DNA of 34,997 bases from JABCPE02 sp963506915 (GTDB taxonomy: Bacteria; Bacteroidota; Bacteroidia; Flavobacteriales; Weeksellaceae), in contig CAUORE010000017.1 of NCBI GenBank assembly GCA_963506915.1, positions 1 through 34,997 on the forward strand, given 5' to 3'. Made by a program: the position numbers and the translations under genes. The notes under the pieces are model-generated. The model was given only the letters and a program-made list of their open reading frames with translations. It made no database searches and was not told where the DNA came from. Numbering within the stretch: the first letter of the stretch is position 1; every line of letters begins with the position of its first letter. Positions 32,168-34,997 of the stretch are shown here, one piece after another.

Positions 32168-33316
32168 TTATTTCTCGTCCTCATCGGGAGAGACTTTTCT
32201 TTTGGTTTCTAAATCAGGGCAGACTTGTGTAATTTGTCTTATCCATACCTTAGGAAACTTTTTTTGGGGTTTATACTCATTCCCTTCATTATCCAAAATA
32301 TATTCTTCTCCATCTCGTTTAGCCGTGTGATATACTCGGTTTCTACAATCAGCATGATTATTATACAACAAATCATATATTGCAGGATACAGCACGCCTT
32401 CGGTTGTGGCATAGCCATATTTATTGTTTAGTTCAAGTGAAAAATAACCATCATAAGATCCTATATCATCATATTTTGTAGGAATAATTTCTTTACCGCT
32501 GTCATTTACCAAACCTATTTTGCCATTATTCATTACCTTAAAGAAGGTTCCCAATAAGCCACCTCTGCCATACAAAGGGAGAATACCTGCTATTTTATCA
32601 TATCTGGGAGAGATAATCTGCTTTCCATCGATATACAGAAGTTCTTCCTTTCCTTTGTAACCAGCTATGATATAATTATTTTCAAAATCATATGCATAAT
32701 CATAAATCGGTTCCACTATTGTTTCGTTTGCTCTTGAAATCCCAAACTTCCCATTTTTATAGAAAGATTTGGCTGCTTTATACTCATCATATTTATAGAA
32801 AGGGAAATATCTTTTTCCTCCGAAACTTGACCCAAAAATAAGAATATTCCCGCCAAAATAGGTGTATTTTTCTAATAAAAGACTGTTATTTTTTTTGTCT
32901 AAACCTATTCTCAGCTTATCAATATTGGAGTCCGAATAAACTAAAGGAATATAAATATCTTGGTTCGCAAAAGTAATTTCTAAACTTTTTTTCTTTCGTT
33001 TTCCTGTAAAAGTCTTATTTTCAACAACAAGGCTGTCATTCTTTAAAATAGGATAAGTGAGATGCACCTTATTTGGTTCTTCAAATTTCACATCTACATA
33101 GTAGGTAGCCTGTATATTTCCATCCATATTAAACAATCTTAGCAAATGCGCTTTTCGCTGATAGGTATCTTTTCCCAGCTCCAAATCAGACTTGGCATAA
33201 TACCTGCCATCAAGCCTGCTCAAATCCTCTATTTTAGCAAAATAAGAAGTAAAAAAAGAAGGCGTACACGATACTAACATCAAACCCAATAAGGCAAAAA
33301 TAATATCCTTTTTCAT
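32168..33316 (-). CDS. WG-repeat lipoprotein, 382 aa
   Basis: This is a predicted lipoprotein with lipidation at Cys17 (LLGLMLVSC). The N-terminal half (about 30-180) is beta-rich and of unknown type. From about residue 185 there are several WG-repeat-like units: GKFGISRANETIVEPIYDYA, a unit ending QIISPRYDKIAG, GKIGLVNDSGKEIIPTKYDD and NKYGYATTEGVLYPAIYDLL. The repeats pair a K-x-G segment with a PxYD segment 10-15 residues later. The C-terminus is charged (KRKVSPDEDEK). WG-repeat proteins are often surface or periplasmic proteins of unknown role. It is a single-gene unit downstream of the groL terminator. Confidence 0.8.
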   Translation of the reverse strand: MKKDIIFALLGLMLVSCTPSFFTSYFAKIEDLSRLDGRYYAKSDLELGKDTYQRKAHLLRLFNMDGNIQATYYVDVKFEEPNKVHLTYPILKNDSLVVENKTFTGKRKKKSLEITFANQDIYIPLVYSDSNIDKLRIGLDKKNNSLLLEKYTYFGGNILIFGSSFGGKRYFPFYKYDEYKAAKSFYKNGKFGISRANETIVEPIYDYAYDFENNYIIAGYKGKEELLYIDGKQIISPRYDKIAGILPLYGRGGLLGTFFKVMNNGKIGLVNDSGKEIIPTKYDDIGSYDGYFSLELNNKYGYATTEGVLYPAIYDLLYNNHADCRNRVYHTAKRDGEEYILDNEGNEYKPQKKFPKVWIRQITQVCPDLETKRKVSPDEDEK

Positions 33317-33338
33317 GATATATAAATATAATACAGAA

Positions 33339-33346
33339 CAAAAATA
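33339..33346 (-). promoter_or_regulatory. putative promoter of the WG-repeat lipoprotein gene
   Basis: On the minus strand this reads TATTTTTG, a match to TAnnTTTG, 22 bases before the ATG. It lies just after the groL terminator. Confidence 0.5.
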
Positions 33347-33349
33347 ATA

Positions 33350-33377
33350 AAAACCATCTGAATTTAGATGGTTTTTT
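33350..33377 (-). terminator. terminator of groL
   Basis: AAAACCATCT (33350-33359) pairs with AGATGGTTTT (33366-33375) around a 6-base loop, followed on the minus strand by T residues. Confidence 0.85.
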
Positions 33378-33396
33378 ATTTATCTATGTAATATGA

Positions 33397-34997
33397 TTAC
33401 ATCATTCCTGGCATACCGCCTCCCATTGGTGGCATTGGTGGTTCAGGTTTTGGGATTTCTGTGATGACACATTCGGTAGTAAGAAGCATACCTGCTACAG
33501 ATGCCGCGTTTTCTAGAGCTACACGGGTTACCTTCGTAGGGTCTATAATTCCTGCTTCCAGCATGTTTACAAACTCATCAGTTTTTGCATTGTACCCGAA
33601 ATCTGCCTTACCTTCTGATACTTTCGCTACGATTACAGAACCTTCGCCGCCTGCATTCGCTACGATTTGTCTTAGTGGCTCTTCTATCGCTCTTTTCACG
33701 ATTTTGATACCTGTGTTTTCATCTTGGTTCACGCCGTGAAGATTGTTCAGAGATTCTATCGCTCTTACAAGGGCAACTCCTCCACCTGCTACGATACCTT
33801 CTTCTACAGCGGCTCTCGTCGCATGCAGGGCATCATCTACTCGGTCTTTTTTCTCTTTCATCTCCACTTCAGAAGCAGCACCTACATAAAGCACAGCTAC
33901 ACCACCTGCCAATTTGGCCAATCTTTCTTGAAGTTTTTCTTTGTCATAGTCAGAAGTTGTAGATTCTAACTGCGCTTTGATTTGGTTTACTCTCGTTTTG
34001 ATTTGGGCATCATCTCCTGCTCCGTTTACGATAGTCGTATTATCTTTGTCAATTACTACTTTTTCAGCCTTACCAAGAAGCTCAATAGAAGCATTTTCCA
34101 TAGTGAAACCTCTTTCTTCAGAAATCACCTGTCCACCTGTAAGGATAGCGATATCTTCTAACATAGCTTTTCTTCTGTCACCAAAACCAGGCGCTTTCAC
34201 AGCTGCGATTTTAAGCGAACCTCTTAATTTGTTCACCACCAAAGTTGCCAAAGCCTCGCCTTCTACTTCTTCGGAAATAATCAATAAAGATTTTCCCTGC
34301 TGAGCCACAGGCTCTAAAACTGGAAGCAACTCCTTCATAGAAGAGATTTTTTTCTCTACTAAAAGAATGTATGGGTTGTCCAATTCTGCCACCATTTTGT
34401 CTGGATTAGTCACGAAATATGGCGATTGGTAACCTCTGTCAAACTGCATACCTTCCACCACATCTACCGTAGTGTCTATTCCTTTCGCTTCTTCCACGGT
34501 GATTACACCTTCTTTTCCTACTTTCGCGAAAGCATCAGCGATAAGCCCACCGATGGTTTCATCATTGTTAGCAGAAACAGAAGCTACTTGCTTGATTTTG
34601 TCATTGTTATCTCCTACTTGCTGAGACTGAGATTTTAGGTTTTCTACCACTGCAGAAACAGCCTTGTCGATTCCTCTTTTCAGGTCCATTGGATTCGCTC
34701 CTGCTGCTACATTTTTCAGCCCTTCTCTTACGATAGCCTGAGCCAAAACAGTAGCCGTAGTTGTTCCATCTCCTGCGATGTCATTGGTTTTAGAAGCTAC
34801 TTCTTTTACCATCTGAGCACCCATGTTTTCTACTTTGTCTTCCAGCTCGATTTCTTTCGCTACAGAAACTCCATCTTTGGTCACATGCGGAGCGCCGAAA
34901 GATTTCTCAATCACTACATTTCGCCCTTTAGGTCCCAATGTCACTTTTACTGCATTCGCCAATGCATCTACACCTCTTTTTAATGCGTCTCTTGATT
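33397..34997 (-). CDS. groL: chaperonin GroEL, 5' end beyond the window
   Basis: GroEL forms the double-ring folding chamber with GroES. The frame stays open to the window edge, where it reads SRDALKRGVDALANAV, so about the first 10 residues lie outside. It contains VKVTLGPKGRNVVIEKSFG, the ATP-binding GDGTTTATVLAQ region, the apical domain with GYQSPYFVTNPDKM and APGFGDRRKAMLEDIA, and EEGIVAGGGVALVRA. The C-terminus ends PMGGGMPGMM, the usual Gly-Gly-Met tail. An apparent start at 34962 is only a TTG inside the conserved region and should be ignored. groES is expected just upstream, outside the window. Confidence 0.98.
   Translation of the reverse strand, partial: SRDALKRGVDALANAVKVTLGPKGRNVVIEKSFGAPHVTKDGVSVAKEIELEDKVENMGAQMVKEVASKTNDIAGDGTTTATVLAQAIVREGLKNVAAGANPMDLKRGIDKAVSAVVENLKSQSQQVGDNNDKIKQVASVSANNDETIGGLIADAFAKVGKEGVITVEEAKGIDTTVDVVEGMQFDRGYQSPYFVTNPDKMVAELDNPYILLVEKKISSMKELLPVLEPVAQQGKSLLIISEEVEGEALATLVVNKLRGSLKIAAVKAPGFGDRRKAMLEDIAILTGGQVISEERGFTMENASIELLGKAEKVVIDKDNTTIVNGAGDDAQIKTRVNQIKAQLESTTSDYDKEKLQERLAKLAGGVAVLYVGAASEVEMKEKKDRVDDALHATRAAVEEGIVAGGGVALVRAIESLNNLHGVNQDENTGIKIVKRAIEEPLRQIVANAGGEGSVIVAKVSEGKADFGYNAKTDEFVNMLEAGIIDPTKVTRVALENAASVAGMLLTTECVITEIPKPEPPMPPMGGGMPGMM

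Noticed and set aside
34960..34962. Apparent start of GroEL at an internal codon
   Set aside because: The codon is TTG (Leu) within the conserved DALANAV segment, and the frame stays open to the window edge; the gene is simply cut by the window.
1..34997. CRISPR array, insertion sequence, prophage, tRNA or rRNA gene
   Set aside because: No regularly spaced repeats, transposase or integrase frames, phage structural genes or clear RNA gene sequences were seen by reading.

Overview
The window is a chromosomal segment of a low-GC member of the Bacteroidota, most likely order Flavobacteriales and close to the Chryseobacterium/Riemerella/Bergeyella group (Weeksellaceae). Support comes from the gene families (an outer-membrane receptor with a carboxypeptidase-regulatory-like N-terminal domain, DUF4294, DUF4920, BBP2-type porin, WG-repeat lipoprotein, PepSY-like lipoprotein), from many upstream elements of the Bacteroidota promoter form TAnnTTTG, sometimes with TTG 19-21 bp further upstream, and from the lack of clear Shine-Dalgarno sequences. 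The genus is an inference.

Layout. 1-285 is AT-rich DNA with no gene. 286-986 holds two small unknown proteins. 1026-7692, all on the minus strand, is an iron/siderophore-type uptake region: substrate-binding lipoprotein, FecCD-type permease and ATPase, followed by a TonB-dependent receptor, a terminator, and a separate exbB-like/tonB pair with no exbD. 7854-10169 (plus) has trmB, ruvC and a secreted AstE/AspA-like metallohydrolase. 10225-11397 (minus) is a BBP2-type porin. 11597-15681 (plus) carries metG, a YceI-like protein and an OFA-type MFS transporter. 15733-19816 (minus) carries DUF4920 plus an exported thioredoxin-like protein, a POT peptide transporter, and an M42 aminopeptidase with a small MerR-type regulator. 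19869-24177 holds DUF4294, free methionine-R-sulfoxide reductase, a small exported protein, mnmD, ilvE and a PepSY-like lipoprotein. 24327-29845 holds uvrB, a hemerythrin-domain protein, an M3 oligopeptidase and an exported protein of unknown function. 29879-34997 (minus) holds a DHA1-type MFS transporter with a disrupted start, an EamA transporter, a WG-repeat lipoprotein and groL, whose first codons lie beyond the window edge.

How the genes work together. The clearest functional unit is the uptake region: receptor at the outer membrane, lipoprotein in the periplasm, permease and ATPase at the inner membrane, with a neighbouring TonB and ExbB-like protein that could energise the receptor. 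Peptide use is represented by the POT transporter, M42 and M3 peptidases. Most other genes are housekeeping (tRNA charging and modification, DNA repair, amino acid metabolism, chaperonin). No tRNA or rRNA gene, CRISPR array, insertion sequence or prophage was seen. I found no convincing new multi-gene system. The most unusual features are the one-base break at an A7 tract at the start of the MFS gene at 29879-31029, the exbB-tonB pair without exbD, and the T8 tract inside the porin promoter.
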